From Bacillota bacterium (GTDB lineage Bacteria > Bacillota > Clostridia > Christensenellales > SZUA-584), in assembly GCA_023397655.1 (NCBI GenBank), contig JAEWTW010000026.1, positions 124,001 to 188,000 of the forward strand: a DNA stretch of 64,000 bases. The letters are read 5' to 3'. Of the stretch, positions 8,667-18,850 are shown piece by piece (within the stretch, counting starts at the first letter, position 1; each line of letters begins with the position of its first letter). Both the position numbers and the translations under genes were made by a program. The notes below the pieces were generated by a model. The model did not search any database, was not told the DNA's origin, and saw only the letters and a list, made by a program, of their open reading frames with translations.

Positions 8667-9653
8667 TTATTCCAGTTCAAGCTGCGACATTGTTGCGGGC
8701 ATCTCGTGCTTGGTATTGACCTTGTCCGGTCCTGTTACCAGATCGAAACAGGATATAACCAGCTTGCCTTCCCACACACAGGGTTCGCCCGGCTGGTCCA
8801 GTTCGCCGCCGAAACCGTCGGAGTCCGGGCTCTGCGCGATGCGCGTTACTTTGCCGTCCGGTGATACCATGCCGATCGCATTGGCGGAAAAATCAGCGAT
8901 GTACATATTGCCCTTTTCATCAAATATCATGCCGTCCGTTGTCTGTAGCTGCTCCGGGTTCTTTGCCCAGACGACATTCTCCTTCACGCTGCCGTCTTCA
9001 TTGAATGTGATCTTGTGTACCGCCCCGTCTCCGAAGTTGCCCACGTAAAGGTTACCGTCCTTGTCAAAAACGATGCCATCCGCACCATATTGGCATTCCG
9101 GATTCAGAGTGATGAACGTGGTCAGTATATGCTTGTCTTCCAGCGTATTGGTAATCTGGATATTCTCATCGTCCAGATGGAACCGGTATACGCAGCTTAC
9201 CAGCAGTCCCGAGGGGTCATTCACCTTAGACAGCATGCTCTGTGTCAGATACATATAATCGCCCCTCACACGGATGCCGTTCGGATGCTCCATTCCGGTA
9301 GCCACCACGGTGCATTTGACCACCTGATTATCGCGTACGCGCAGCCGGAGTATACGGCCTTTAAACTGCAGCTCAGGTGCGCCGGACCACCCCTGATTGT
9401 CGCACACATAGATGTCCCAGTCCGGTCCGAAAGCGATGCCCATCGGGCGAGCGCATCCGGTCTCGGGATGCACCGGTACATCCGCCCATTTCTCGATTTT
9501 TTTATTTTTATCAATCTTTAATATACATCCCGGCATGCTCGTGTCCGCATAGTTCGGGCACGACAATATCAGGTTTCCATCAAGATCAATCGCCATGCCG
9601 TCCGGAGTGGAAACATAGCCCGGCAATAAAGTAAATAGTTTTGGCTGCTGCAT
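8667..9653 (-). CDS. SMP-30/gluconolactonase-family protein
   Basis: A 328-residue six-bladed beta-propeller protein with no signal peptide. Repeated blade motifs include GMAIDLDGNL, GIAFGPDWDIYV, GIRVRGDYMYL, GIVFDKDGNLYVGNFGDG and GMIFDEKGNMYIADF. These Asp/Asn-rich turns are where family members (gluconolactonase, SMP-30) bind a divalent metal. The likely role is hydrolysis of a sugar lactone produced by one of the dehydrogenases encoded upstream. It is the last gene of the catabolic operon, 54 bp after the kinase gene, with a GAGG ribosome site. The precise lactone is not inferable. Confidence 0.82.
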   Translation of the reverse strand: MQQPKLFTLLPGYVSTPDGMAIDLDGNLILSCPNYADTSMPGCILKIDKNKKIEKWADVPVHPETGCARPMGIAFGPDWDIYVCDNQGWSGAPELQFKGRILRLRVRDNQVVKCTVVATGMEHPNGIRVRGDYMYLTQSMLSKVNDPSGLLVSCVYRFHLDDENIQITNTLEDKHILTTFITLNPECQYGADGIVFDKDGNLYVGNFGDGAVHKITFNEDGSVKENVVWAKNPEQLQTTDGMIFDEKGNMYIADFSANAIGMVSPDGKVTRIAQSPDSDGFGGELDQPGEPCVWEGKLVISCFDLVTGPDKVNTKHEMPATMSQLELE

Positions 9654-9707
9654 GATTCATTTCCTCTACTTTCGTTATTATTCTTGCTGATAAGACGCTA
9701 AGAACAC

Positions 9708-11225
9708 TTACAGCATGGAGAGTTGTTTGTATACATTTTCTAATGCGAAGTACGCGTTGTCAAATACGGGCATAATTTTTCTGTATCTTTCGGAACTCTC
9801 ACGGTTGGGGCAGATCACTTCTGCAACGGTATTAAACTTGTCAATCTCATGAAAGCCAGACAGTTCCCCGATTCCCACACCCGCTGTGATCGCCGCCCCC
9901 ATCGACGTCGCTTCTTCCAAACTGGCCATCTTCAGTATGTTCATTCCAAACACGTCAGCCAGTATCTGAAGCTGCACCCGGCCCTTGGCCATGCCGCCGA
10001 TGACGATCATTTCGTCAACCACGATGTCCTTTTTGAGTATATCCAAAATGATACCGAGGTTCATCGCAATACCTTCTATCACGCTCCGCAATACATCACT
10101 GCGGGTGTGCTCCATTTTGAGGCCGATAAACGCGCCTCTGGCACCGGCGCTCCATCGGGGGCTTCTTTCGCCCAGCAGATAAGGCAGAAACAGCAGCGCA
10201 TTGGACGTTGGATCCGCTTTTTCTATTTCCCTGTTGATAAACTCGTAAGGGCTTTTTCCTTCCTGTTCACCCAGGTGCTGCTCATATTTGCATATCTCAT
10301 TCTTTACCCAATTGAATGCCGCGCCCGCCGTCTGCATCGTACCGCATGGCGCAACGTATCCGGGCACAATGTGCGCCCAGTTGAACGTCCTCATATCCGC
10401 ATCAAATATCGGCTTCTTCGTCGTGGTGCATATCCAGGAGGAGGAACCCAGGCAGTTGTATGTTTTACCCTCCGTGACCGAACCAGCGCCCACCGATGCG
10501 CACATGCCGTCTCCGCCGCCTACAACCACCTTCGTTCCGGCAGCCAAACCGCATTCTTCCGCCACGCTGGCCGAAATCTCACCCGCTACATATGTGGATG
10601 CTACCGCTTTGGGCAGCTTATCCCCGTCAATCCCAGCGGCGTCCAGTATTTTTTCAGACCACTCAAAGCGGTTGATATCAAACGCATTCGTACCCGACGC
10701 ATCCGAATAATCCGTGACAAACTGCCCCGTCATTTTATAGACGATATAATCCTTGGCATTGAGCATCTTGTAGGTATTTCTGTATACATCGGGCTCATTT
10801 TCTTTCACCCACATCAGTTTCTCAATGCTGTATGAGCTGCTGATTCGGTGCCCTACCGTTTTATAAAACTCCAGCGGATCAATTCGGCTGCTCAGGGATT
10901 TCTCTTCTCTTGAAGCGCGCATATCGGCCCATATGATGGACGGGCGCAACGGCATACCGTTTTTGTCCACGCACAGGCACCCCATCATCTGTCCTGAAAA
11001 CGATACGACCAGTACATCCTTTTTTTCTACATCCTGCAGCAGTTGTCTGGTCGAAGAGCAAATCGCTTTCCACCAGTCCTGCGGGTCCTGCTCCACCCAG
11101 TTGGAATTGAAATAGTGTGTATTGTAATCGCTGACCTTGCTTTTAACAAGCTTGCCGTCCAGAGTATACAGGGTTGCCTTGTTTCCGGAAGTCCCCAAAT
11201 CATGTGCCAGTAAATATTTTTGCAT
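9708..11225 (-). CDS. FGGY-family carbohydrate kinase (xylulokinase-like)
   Basis: A 505-residue two-domain sugar kinase. The N-terminus has the ATP-binding HDLGTSGNKA. SFSGQMMG lies near residue 80 and corresponds to the xylulokinase SGQMHG signature, and IWADMRA follows. The C-terminal FGGY half has VVVGGGDGMCASVGAG and VIGGMAKG. It phosphorylates a ketopentose or related sugar, feeding the pentose phosphate pathway. Xylulokinase is the best guess: the neighbouring polyol/sugar dehydrogenases would yield a ketose, and a lyxose/xylulose-type isomerase lies elsewhere in the window. L-fuculose, ribulose or gluconate kinase remain possible. Confidence 0.88.
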   Translation of the reverse strand: MQKYLLAHDLGTSGNKATLYTLDGKLVKSKVSDYNTHYFNSNWVEQDPQDWWKAICSSTRQLLQDVEKKDVLVVSFSGQMMGCLCVDKNGMPLRPSIIWADMRASREEKSLSSRIDPLEFYKTVGHRISSSYSIEKLMWVKENEPDVYRNTYKMLNAKDYIVYKMTGQFVTDYSDASGTNAFDINRFEWSEKILDAAGIDGDKLPKAVASTYVAGEISASVAEECGLAAGTKVVVGGGDGMCASVGAGSVTEGKTYNCLGSSSWICTTTKKPIFDADMRTFNWAHIVPGYVAPCGTMQTAGAAFNWVKNEICKYEQHLGEQEGKSPYEFINREIEKADPTSNALLFLPYLLGERSPRWSAGARGAFIGLKMEHTRSDVLRSVIEGIAMNLGIILDILKKDIVVDEMIVIGGMAKGRVQLQILADVFGMNILKMASLEEATSMGAAITAGVGIGELSGFHEIDKFNTVAEVICPNRESSERYRKIMPVFDNAYFALENVYKQLSML

Positions 11226-11290
11226 AGATTTATTACCTTAATATTTTTATTTTGATATAAAACTGGCTGGCAGTAATGCAGGAGCACAGT

Positions 11291-12055
11291 TTACAGGCAG
11301 GAATACCCTCCATCAATGATCAGATTGTTTCCTGTCATGTATGTAGAAGCCGTACTGGCCAGATAAATCACCGCTCCAATCAGCTCTTCAGGGTCTCCCA
11401 TTCGGCCAAACGGTATGAGCGGCAGCCATGCGTTAATCAGTTCCTTCGGGGCGTCAGCCGACATCGGAGTAGCAATATATCCGGGGCTGATGGCGTTAAC
11501 ACGGATATTGCTTTCCGCCCACTCGATCGCCAGCGACCGCGTCAGATGGATCAGTCCGGCTTTTGACGCGTTGTAGGAAGCCTGCATCTGTGGAATGTTG
11601 ACCACGGACCCTGACATGGACGCGTTATTGATAATGCTGCCGGCAATGCCGCGCTTGATCATGATGCTGGCCGCTGCCCGTGCGACAATATACGCCCCCG
11701 TGAGGTTAATGTCAATGACTGAGCGCCATTCGTCCACCGTTGCATCCAGCGCTTCCTTGTGTATACAGATGCCCGCGTTATTGAATACGATATCCAAAGA
11801 CCCCAGTCGGTTTACGATTTCATTCAGCGCCTGATCCACTTCACCCTCAATAGTGACATCCGCGATCAGGTCTATGATCGTTCCTCCGTCTTTTTCAATG
11901 ATGTCCACCGTATCTTTCGCGCCGGTCCGGGATATGATCGCGATCTTCGCACCGGCCTTTGCCAGCCCGCTCGCGATAAACTGCCCGATCCCCCTGCCGC
12001 CGCCGGTCACCAATGCAACCTTACCTTTCAGTGAAAACATATCATCCAAATACAT
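11291..12055 (-). CDS. Short-chain dehydrogenase/reductase
   Basis: A 254-residue classical SDR with the NAD(P)-binding TGGGRGIGQ near residue 17, NNAG near residue 89, catalytic Ser in NNASMSG, and the YNASK Tyr-Lys pair near residue 158. The C-terminal end (YMTGNNLIIDGGY) is typical. The family oxidises or reduces a sugar alcohol, sugar acid or ketose using NAD(H). It sits between a Zn-dehydrogenase and the FGGY kinase in the catabolic operon, so an intermediate oxidation step is likely. GGGAGG lies seven bases before the ATG. Confidence 0.9.
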   Translation of the reverse strand: MYLDDMFSLKGKVALVTGGGRGIGQFIASGLAKAGAKIAIISRTGAKDTVDIIEKDGGTIIDLIADVTIEGEVDQALNEIVNRLGSLDIVFNNAGICIHKEALDATVDEWRSVIDINLTGAYIVARAAASIMIKRGIAGSIINNASMSGSVVNIPQMQASYNASKAGLIHLTRSLAIEWAESNIRVNAISPGYIATPMSADAPKELINAWLPLIPFGRMGDPEELIGAVIYLASTASTYMTGNNLIIDGGYSCL

Positions 12056-12082
12056 GGCTGCCCTCCCGTACTGCGAAATTAT

Positions 12083-13105
12083 TCAATCAAGGCTGACGAT
12101 GACCTTCATCACCTGATCCTTTTGTTCCTCTATATACTCATATGCCTTCAGGTAATCTTCAAATGTAAACCGATTGGTGATCAACGAATGAGTGTTGATT
12201 TTTCCGTCTCCGATCAGCTCAATCGCGGTGTCGAAATCCTCTTTCTTATACATCAGCGTCCCGATCAGCCGCAGTTCCCTGTCCTGCACCAGCCCTAGGT
12301 CCACGCTGGCCTTGTCGGCAAACACCGCCACCACCACGATATCGGTGCCCTTGCGCGCATTGGATACAGCTGTCTCAATCGTGGCGTTGACGCCGGCACA
12401 GTCCAATATGCAGTCGGCTTTATCGGGCCCGAAGTGCTTTACGATCGCCCCGGCGACATCTTCGGTCTTTGAATTCACGCAGTAATCGATACCTGCGGCT
12501 TTTGCTTTCTCAAGCCGAAAATCGCTGACATCCGTGATCATCACCTCTTTGGCGCCCAGCGCTTTGGCAGTCTGCCCGACAAGGTTTCCAATGGGTCCCG
12601 CCCCCAGTATCAGCACCTTTTTACCTTCCACGCTACCGAGGCGCTTTAATGCGTGCACGGCCACAGCCACCGGCTCCACCAATGCCACGTCGTCTATATC
12701 CTTGATATTCCCGGCTTTAAGAACCAGGTCCGCTTTGATAGCGAAATAGTCCGACGCCACACCCATCGTCTGAAAGCCCAGTACTTTGAGGTTGTCACAG
12801 ATATGATACTGTCCATGCAGGCACGGATAGCACTTACCGCACACAATCTGCGGAATGATGGTGACGACATCACCAGTCTTCAACCCCTCAACGTTCTTTC
12901 CGGTTTTGGCAATCTCACCAGAAACCTCATGTCCCTGGACAATCGGATAGGAGGTGTATGGATGTTTGCCGTGATACACATGGATATCCGAGCCGCAGAC
13001 GCCAATTCTGCGGATTTTGACCAGCACTTCGTCGTCGGATATTTCAGGTATCGGAACGTCGGCAAATGTAATTTTATAAGGCGTTATCATGGTCGCTTGT
13101 CTCAT
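12083..13105 (-). CDS. Zinc-dependent medium-chain dehydrogenase (sugar/polyol dehydrogenase-like)
   Basis: A 340-residue MDR enzyme. The catalytic zinc site includes CGSDIHVYHG near residue 38 and GHEVSGE near residue 59. The structural zinc motif IVCGKCYPCLHGQYHIC is complete. The Rossmann motif is GAGPIGN near residue 168. Family members oxidise secondary alcohols of sugars or sugar acids (sorbitol, L-galactonate or threonine dehydrogenase). It follows another MDR gene in a strand-consistent operon and has an ideal AGGAGG ribosome site. The substrate is undetermined. Confidence 0.9.
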   Translation of the reverse strand: MRQATMITPYKITFADVPIPEISDDEVLVKIRRIGVCGSDIHVYHGKHPYTSYPIVQGHEVSGEIAKTGKNVEGLKTGDVVTIIPQIVCGKCYPCLHGQYHICDNLKVLGFQTMGVASDYFAIKADLVLKAGNIKDIDDVALVEPVAVAVHALKRLGSVEGKKVLILGAGPIGNLVGQTAKALGAKEVMITDVSDFRLEKAKAAGIDYCVNSKTEDVAGAIVKHFGPDKADCILDCAGVNATIETAVSNARKGTDIVVVAVFADKASVDLGLVQDRELRLIGTLMYKKEDFDTAIELIGDGKINTHSLITNRFTFEDYLKAYEYIEEQKDQVMKVIVSLD

Positions 13106-13223
13106 AATTTACCTCCTGTTACATAACTCCGCATTAACACTGCTCAGTGTTTATTCTTCAGCGCCCATCTCACGTGTTCATCACCAGATAAACGAGACCG
13201 CATCTCGAATTCATCGTCCATGG

Positions 13224-14270
13224 TCAATACTTGATCACAATTTTCTTGCAGGGTATTTTCTTCTCGATAATATCAAAAGCGTCCTTGATATTCCCAAACT
13301 CGATCACATGGGAGATGAAATCCTTCGGATTCAGCAGACCGAGGGATATCCAGTTCATAATCTGCTCATGCGCCCCTGCCTCTTCCGCCTTATCCGGGAA
13401 CTGCTGAAAGCACAGGTTCCAGTTGTAGGGGGCTTTGCTCCAGTCCAGCTCCATCGACAGATTCGGTGAAATGCCGTAGGTGCAAATCGTCCCGCCGTCT
13501 TTGATCAGTTTCATTCCCTCATTGATCAGCGCGTTGATGCCAACAGCATCCAGCGAAAAGTCAACGCCCTCTTTGCATATCTGATGCACCATCTCAGCGG
13601 GATCAACGTGCAGGCTGTTGAATGCGTAGTGAGCGCCCGCTTTTTTTGCTTCTTCCAGTTTTTCATCCACAATATCAAACAATATAATGGGTGACATACC
13701 GAGAATCTTTGCGAATTTGGCAAACGATAACCCCACTGGACCTGCACCAAAGATGACCAGGCTCCGGTTGGGCTTAAACCCGAATTTCTTCGTTGCCGCC
13801 AGAACCTCCCGGAACGTGATGATCATGACGGCATCCACAGGATCAATGTCCTTGGGCAGCTTTTTCTGCGTATAATAGAACTCTCCGAAGCTGTCGCTGC
13901 CCGGCCCTGCGCCGTGGTTCGCCATGGCTTTCCAGTCGCCGCAGATACCATATTCGGAATAACCGCCCCAGAAGGACGAATACCCGTCCACACTGCCCTC
14001 CACAAAAGGCAGCATCACGATATCCCCCACCTCAAAGCTCGTCACGTTTTTTCCGACTTCTACCACCTCGCCCACGCCTTCATGTCCCAACAGGCAGGGG
14101 TATTCGCTCACATCTATATTCTTGAACTTTCCGTGCAGTATCTTTGTGTCCGTTCCGTTGCATACTCCGCAGGCGAGGGTTTTCACCAGCACCTTGTTAT
14201 CTTCACACTGCGGACGTGAGACTTCCACAATCTCGAGCGTTAGTTCCTTAGTAACGGCTAAGCTTTTCAT
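13224..14270 (-). CDS. Zinc-dependent medium-chain dehydrogenase
   Basis: The start at 14270 is chosen because GGAGAAGAAT lies immediately before it, giving a 348-residue protein beginning MKSLAVTKELTL; an upstream in-frame ATG at 14366 lacks this and would add an unusual leader. Catalytic zinc motif CGVCNGTDTKILHG and GHEGVGEVVEVG are present, and the Rossmann motif is GAGPVGLSFAK. The four-Cys structural-zinc loop of the neighbouring MDR is not evident here, which separates the two enzymes. It probably oxidises a sugar or polyol in the same pathway. The 107-bp gap to the next gene shows no strong terminator. Confidence 0.85.
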   Translation of the reverse strand: MKSLAVTKELTLEIVEVSRPQCEDNKVLVKTLACGVCNGTDTKILHGKFKNIDVSEYPCLLGHEGVGEVVEVGKNVTSFEVGDIVMLPFVEGSVDGYSSFWGGYSEYGICGDWKAMANHGAGPGSDSFGEFYYTQKKLPKDIDPVDAVMIITFREVLAATKKFGFKPNRSLVIFGAGPVGLSFAKFAKILGMSPIILFDIVDEKLEEAKKAGAHYAFNSLHVDPAEMVHQICKEGVDFSLDAVGINALINEGMKLIKDGGTICTYGISPNLSMELDWSKAPYNWNLCFQQFPDKAEEAGAHEQIMNWISLGLLNPKDFISHVIEFGNIKDAFDIIEKKIPCKKIVIKY

Positions 14271-14359
14271 ATTCTTCTCCTGACCCGGTTGTGTATTTAC
14301 CAATTGCTCTCTACTGTCAGACGTCAGGCCGTCATAGCAGCCTGACGTCTGCGTAGATT

Positions 14360-15190
14360 TTACCACAGGAACTTGTCAGGGTCGTCTCCCAAACGTTGAT
14401 TGGTATTTAGTTTCTTGATTGCATCCATCTCCTGCGCATCCAGCTCAAAGTCGAACACATCAAGATTCTGTTTCTGCCTGTCCGGGTTTACCGACTTGGG
14501 AATCACCCGGATGCCGGTCTGAATCAGGAAACGCAGCGTTATCTGAGCGGTGGTTTTGCCATGGGCTTGTGCGATATCGACCAGGGTCTTCTCGCTGAGC
14601 AGCGCACTGCCGAAACCGAGCGGCGACCACGCTTCCATCAGTATACCCTTGCTCTGGCAGTATTCGATGGTTTTGTAATCCATGTAATACGGGTGCGCCT
14701 CGATCTGGTTGACCATCGGCGTGATCTCACAGTTCGGAAGCAGTTCGTCAAGATGATGCGTCAGGAAGTTGCTGACGCCGATTGCACGGATCCTTTTCTC
14801 CTTATACAGCTTCTCAAATGCCTTCCATGTGTCCACAAAACGGCCCTTGCCCGGCCAATGAATAAGGTACAGATCGATATAATCCGTATCGAGCAGTTCA
14901 AGGCTGACATCGAATGCCTTCAGCGTGCTGTCGTAACCCTGGAATGCGTTCCACAGCTTGGACGTAATGAAGAATTCCTCCCGTTTCCGCCCGCTCGCCT
15001 TGATGCCATTGGCCACTTCCGCTTCGTTTTCATATATCCATGCCGTATCAAAGCTCGTATAGCCGATCTCCACGGCTGACTTTACAGCGTTCGCCAATTC
15101 ATTTTCTTTTGACCTGAATGTTCCCAGACCAACATAAGGTATCTCCACCCCGTTCATCAATTTCGCATTTTTGACTTTTTCCATTTTCAT
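14360..15190 (-). CDS. Aldo/keto reductase
   Basis: A 276-residue TIM-barrel oxidoreductase of the bacterial AKR5-like type. FDTAWIYENE has the catalytic Asp/Tyr, LIHWPGKG the His, GVSNF and IEAHPYY are family signatures, and IPKSVNPDR is the NADPH-binding segment. It interconverts an aldehyde or ketose and an alcohol using NADPH. As first enzyme gene after the transporter genes it may reduce the incoming aldose or work in the oxidative direction. A GAAGGAG site precedes the ATG. Confidence 0.9.
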   Translation of the reverse strand: MKMEKVKNAKLMNGVEIPYVGLGTFRSKENELANAVKSAVEIGYTSFDTAWIYENEAEVANGIKASGRKREEFFITSKLWNAFQGYDSTLKAFDVSLELLDTDYIDLYLIHWPGKGRFVDTWKAFEKLYKEKRIRAIGVSNFLTHHLDELLPNCEITPMVNQIEAHPYYMDYKTIEYCQSKGILMEAWSPLGFGSALLSEKTLVDIAQAHGKTTAQITLRFLIQTGIRVIPKSVNPDRQKQNLDVFDFELDAQEMDAIKKLNTNQRLGDDPDKFLW

Positions 15191-15220
15191 GACTCCTTCA
15201 GTATTTTATTTACGGCTGTA

Positions 15221-16201
15221 TTATTTCACAACAAGATTGCGCCGCGTCCGGTCTACTGTCAGCGTTACGGCGAGTATCACCACGATACCAAAAACGATCT
15301 GCTGCCAGAAAGCGTTGACGCCGATGATATTCATACCGTTCTGAATAATCGTCACCAAGGCAACACCCAGCAGCGTACCGATGAGGCTGCCCTTGCCACC
15401 GTCCAGCGCGGTACCTCCCAGCGCCACCGAAGCGATAACGAGCAGCGTAAACGAATCTCCGATGGTGGCGGCGGCGCTCTTCAGCTTGGCTGCCAGTATG
15501 ATGCCGCCAATCGAGCTGCAAAGTCCGCACAGCATGAACACCAGAATCTTGATCCGGTCCACAGGAATGCCTGCCAACCGCGCCGTACGCTCATTTCCGC
15601 CAATGGCAAAGACCCCCTTGCCAATGCCCGTCCTCGTTTGGATGACATAGAATATGGCAACGAATATCAGCGCCACGACAATGGTGATGTTGACAACGCC
15701 CACGGAGAATGATGCCCAGTCAATGATGGGGCGCAGCACTTTCGCCACCGATATCGGTGTGTCGCAGATCACGAGCGCCAGACTGGACCAGATGCTCATA
15801 AAGCCCAGCGATGCAATGAACGACGGTATCTTGATCTTCACATGTACAAATCCCAGCAACAGACCCGAGAGCAAGCCAAACACCAGCGTCACGAGATAGG
15901 CCCCAAATCCAAGGTCGGGGATCAGCGTCACAAACAGCACATTTGCCACCGAGCAAACAGCGCCCACAGAAAGGTCAACAGACCCCAGCATGATGACCAG
16001 TGTGGCTCCGCAAGCCATCACCAACAACGGCGCAGAATCAATAAATATGTTTTTCAGGTTATATGGCGAAAAAAAGCTTCCGTTGATGATAAAAAATGCA
16101 AGCGACAAGACGATGATCGACAACGCGCTTATGTATTTCAATAAGCTGTTTATATTCCACTTTGCTGCATTTTCATTTTTCTTGCCAGTTATATTGTTCA
16201 T
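15221..16201 (-). CDS. Sugar ABC transporter permease (RbsC type)
   Basis: A 326-residue membrane protein with about nine hydrophobic segments, the family motif GSVDLSVGAV near residue 70, and the coupling-loop motif VALGGTALDGGKGSLIG near residue 245. It forms half of the import channel with the second permease (17757-18776). It sits directly behind the ATPase gene (10-bp gap), with a GGAGCGGG ribosome site. Confidence 0.9.
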   Translation of the reverse strand: MNNITGKKNENAAKWNINSLLKYISALSIIVLSLAFFIINGSFFSPYNLKNIFIDSAPLLVMACGATLVIMLGSVDLSVGAVCSVANVLFVTLIPDLGFGAYLVTLVFGLLSGLLLGFVHVKIKIPSFIASLGFMSIWSSLALVICDTPISVAKVLRPIIDWASFSVGVVNITIVVALIFVAIFYVIQTRTGIGKGVFAIGGNERTARLAGIPVDRIKILVFMLCGLCSSIGGIILAAKLKSAAATIGDSFTLLVIASVALGGTALDGGKGSLIGTLLGVALVTIIQNGMNIIGVNAFWQQIVFGIVVILAVTLTVDRTRRNLVVK

Positions 16202-16211
16202 TTCCCGCTCC

Positions 16212-17738
16212 TTACATCATACATTTTACGATCTGAACCTTTTCCGGCTTTGCGTCAATATGGGCGTCATATTCGCCGGTAATCAGGCCGTCACGCATAA
16301 TGATAATATGGTTGCTCAAGCCGATGCTCTCGTCCAGTGTATCCGCCAGCAGTATCACTGACTTGCCTTCCTTCACGATTTCCCGGATGAGCGCGTAGAT
16401 TTCTTCTTTGGCGCCTACGTCCACTCCGCGCGTCGGGTGATTCAGCACCAGAATGTCCGCCTCGCTGGCCAGCGCCCTTGCAAACACCACCTTCTGCGCG
16501 TTGCCGCCGCTTAAAGCAACCAGGTCTTCCGCATAGCCGCTCGTCTTGATCCTCAGCTTTCCGATCCATTCCTTGGCCTGAGCTACCAGCTTCTTCTTCG
16601 ATATCAGCACGTGGCTTTTGAGCTTCTTTGGGTTGGAAAGAGCAATGTTGTCGGCAACGCTGAGCGTCCCCACGATGCTTTCCTCATTTCTCTCTTTGGG
16701 GACCATCAGTATTCCCTGGGAGAGCGCGTTATTCGGGCTCGTGAACTGAACCGCTTTTCCCCGCACCTTCAGTGTCCCGTAAGTCTGCTTTTCATCGCCG
16801 CAAAGCACCGAACACAGCTTTTCCTTGCCGGAGCCCACCACGCCGCAAAAGCTTAATATCTCGCCCTTGTGCAGCTTAAACGAGCAGTGCTTGAATTCAC
16901 CGTGCAGTCCCAGATCGTCAGCTTCCATGATGATGTCATCGCTTGGATTGATCTGCTCTTTCAGACGGTAATACTCATGAGAGGAACTGTGTCCCACCAT
17001 CATTTCGTAAAGCTTAGCTTCATCGGCATTGGCAGCGTCCGTTTCCCCAACGTTTTTACCGTCCTTGAGTACATATATCTTGTCGGATATCTCCACGACC
17101 TCGTCCAGCCGATGGGAAACGAACACGATGCCGTGCCCCGCTTCCTTGAGCTTTTTGATCTCAGAAAACAGCTGCTCCACCTCGGAGCCGTTCAATACCG
17201 ACGTGGGCTCATCCAACAGTATCAGGCATTGCTTATGTCCGGACGTATTCGCCAGATTAATCACCTTGGCAATCTCCACCATCTGACGTGTGGCAAAATC
17301 CAGCTCGCTCACATTCTTATCAGGCTTGATTCTACTCAGTCCGGCACTCGACAGTATCTCAAATGCCTTTTTATCCATCTTCCGCCGATTAATGAATCCG
17401 AGCCTCTTGAATTCCTTCTCACGGCCAAAAAATATGTTCTGTGCCACCGTCAGGCTGGTAATCAGCGACTGCTCCTGAAAAACCATGCCGAGCCCCAGTG
17501 CATTGGCTTCCATCGGCGAATGTGGTGAGAACATCTCGCTGCGTATTGTCATTGAGCCTTTGGTCTGCGGCTGGAATCCAATCATTATTTTCAGAAGTGT
17601 TGACTTCCCGGCGCCGTTTTCGCCGATCAGCCCCACCACTTCCCCTGAATGGACCTCAAAGGATACATCCTGCAGTGCCGTCATCCCCTGAAAAGTCTTC
17701 GTTATATTCTCAGCTTTGAAGAGAAAGTCTTTAGTCAT
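16212..17738 (-). CDS. Sugar ABC transporter ATP-binding protein (two cassettes)
   Basis: A 508-residue tandem ABC ATPase. The first cassette has GENGAGKST and LLDEPTSVL with VSHRLDE. The second has the degenerate GVVGSGKE Walker A, ALSGGNAQKV and LVLNHPTRGVD. The second Walker B has NHP instead of the usual DEP, so the catalytic Glu is replaced; loss of one catalytic site is common in this family's C-terminal half. It powers the importer whose permease genes flank it on both sides. Confidence 0.92.
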   Translation of the reverse strand: MTKDFLFKAENITKTFQGMTALQDVSFEVHSGEVVGLIGENGAGKSTLLKIMIGFQPQTKGSMTIRSEMFSPHSPMEANALGLGMVFQEQSLITSLTVAQNIFFGREKEFKRLGFINRRKMDKKAFEILSSAGLSRIKPDKNVSELDFATRQMVEIAKVINLANTSGHKQCLILLDEPTSVLNGSEVEQLFSEIKKLKEAGHGIVFVSHRLDEVVEISDKIYVLKDGKNVGETDAANADEAKLYEMMVGHSSSHEYYRLKEQINPSDDIIMEADDLGLHGEFKHCSFKLHKGEILSFCGVVGSGKEKLCSVLCGDEKQTYGTLKVRGKAVQFTSPNNALSQGILMVPKERNEESIVGTLSVADNIALSNPKKLKSHVLISKKKLVAQAKEWIGKLRIKTSGYAEDLVALSGGNAQKVVFARALASEADILVLNHPTRGVDVGAKEEIYALIREIVKEGKSVILLADTLDESIGLSNHIIIMRDGLITGEYDAHIDAKPEKVQIVKCMM

Positions 17739-17756
17739 TGCAAACCTCCAGTAAGC

Positions 17757-18776
17757 CTATTTGCTGATGTGGTTGGCCTTATGCTTGACCGTCAGCGCAA
17801 CGGCGAGCAATATAATGATGCCCTGTACGCCTGTCTGCACATAAGGATTGATACCCAGCAATATGAGGCCGTTATTTAGCACTGTTATGATCAGTGATCC
17901 AACCAACGTGTTCATCATGCCGCCCTTGCCGCCCGACAGCGGCGTTCCGCCCACCACCACAGCCGTCACAGCGGGGAACATCGTCCCCTTGCCGATCATG
18001 ACCTCGCCGCGGCCCAGACGAATTCCGCCCAGCACGCCTGCAATTCCAAGACAGATGCCGCAGAACGCGAACACGAGTATTTTAACGCGGTCGATGCTGA
18101 CTCCGGACATACGGGTGACCATTTCGTTTGTGCCGATCGCGTAGACATAACGCCCAAATGACGTATAGGTCTGTATGATCCAGGCAATGGCGAGAACAGC
18201 CAAAGCAACCCATGTGATAAAGGGTATGCCTATAAAGTTGGTTCTGGATAATTGAACCAATACGGGGTCTTCTATGGTTGCGGGTATACCGCTGTATGAT
18301 AATATAGCTACACCTGATGCTATACTGGACATTCCGAAAGAAACGATAAACGAAGGTATCTTTGCTTTGACATGGACAACACCGATAATTGTCCCTGTCA
18401 GCAGTCCCAGAAGGAGCATGAGCAAAACGCCGACAATGCCAAGATTCATGCTGTTCTGGTTGTTGAGTACAATAACGCTGAAGACCGAACCCGTCATCCC
18501 CACAACGCCGTCGATGGATAGGTCAATGCTGCCGATTATGATGACAAAGGTCAGGCCCACCGCAATCACTAATGGTATCGCCAGCTGACTCAGGATAGCA
18601 ATCAGGTTGTTTCCAGTCGGAAAGCTGGTGGAACAGGTAATCGAGAAGAATATCACGAGCGCCACCAGTACAAAAACCGGCGCCCAGCGCATGATGATTG
18701 TCGAACGCTGTTCGGCCTTTATCTTCTGCGCGAACTCATCAGTGATTGATAACATACTATTGTTTTTCTGTGCCAT
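17757..18776 (-). CDS. Sugar ABC transporter permease (RbsC type)
   Basis: A 339-residue membrane protein with the GSIDLSIDGVVG and VVGGTPLSGGKGGMMN family motifs. A basic N-terminal tail of about 35 residues precedes the first membrane helix. The gene follows the binding-protein gene after a hairpin-containing 121-bp gap. It pairs with the permease at 15221-16201. Confidence 0.9.
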   Translation of the reverse strand: MAQKNNSMLSITDEFAQKIKAEQRSTIIMRWAPVFVLVALVIFFSITCSTSFPTGNNLIAILSQLAIPLVIAVGLTFVIIIGSIDLSIDGVVGMTGSVFSVIVLNNQNSMNLGIVGVLLMLLLGLLTGTIIGVVHVKAKIPSFIVSFGMSSIASGVAILSYSGIPATIEDPVLVQLSRTNFIGIPFITWVALAVLAIAWIIQTYTSFGRYVYAIGTNEMVTRMSGVSIDRVKILVFAFCGICLGIAGVLGGIRLGRGEVMIGKGTMFPAVTAVVVGGTPLSGGKGGMMNTLVGSLIITVLNNGLILLGINPYVQTGVQGIIILLAVALTVKHKANHISK

Positions 18777-18850
18777 TTTATAAACTCCAGTATTTTATTT
18801 TTAAGCATATTTCTTTTCTATACCTTAAAAATATAGTCATCTTATTATTT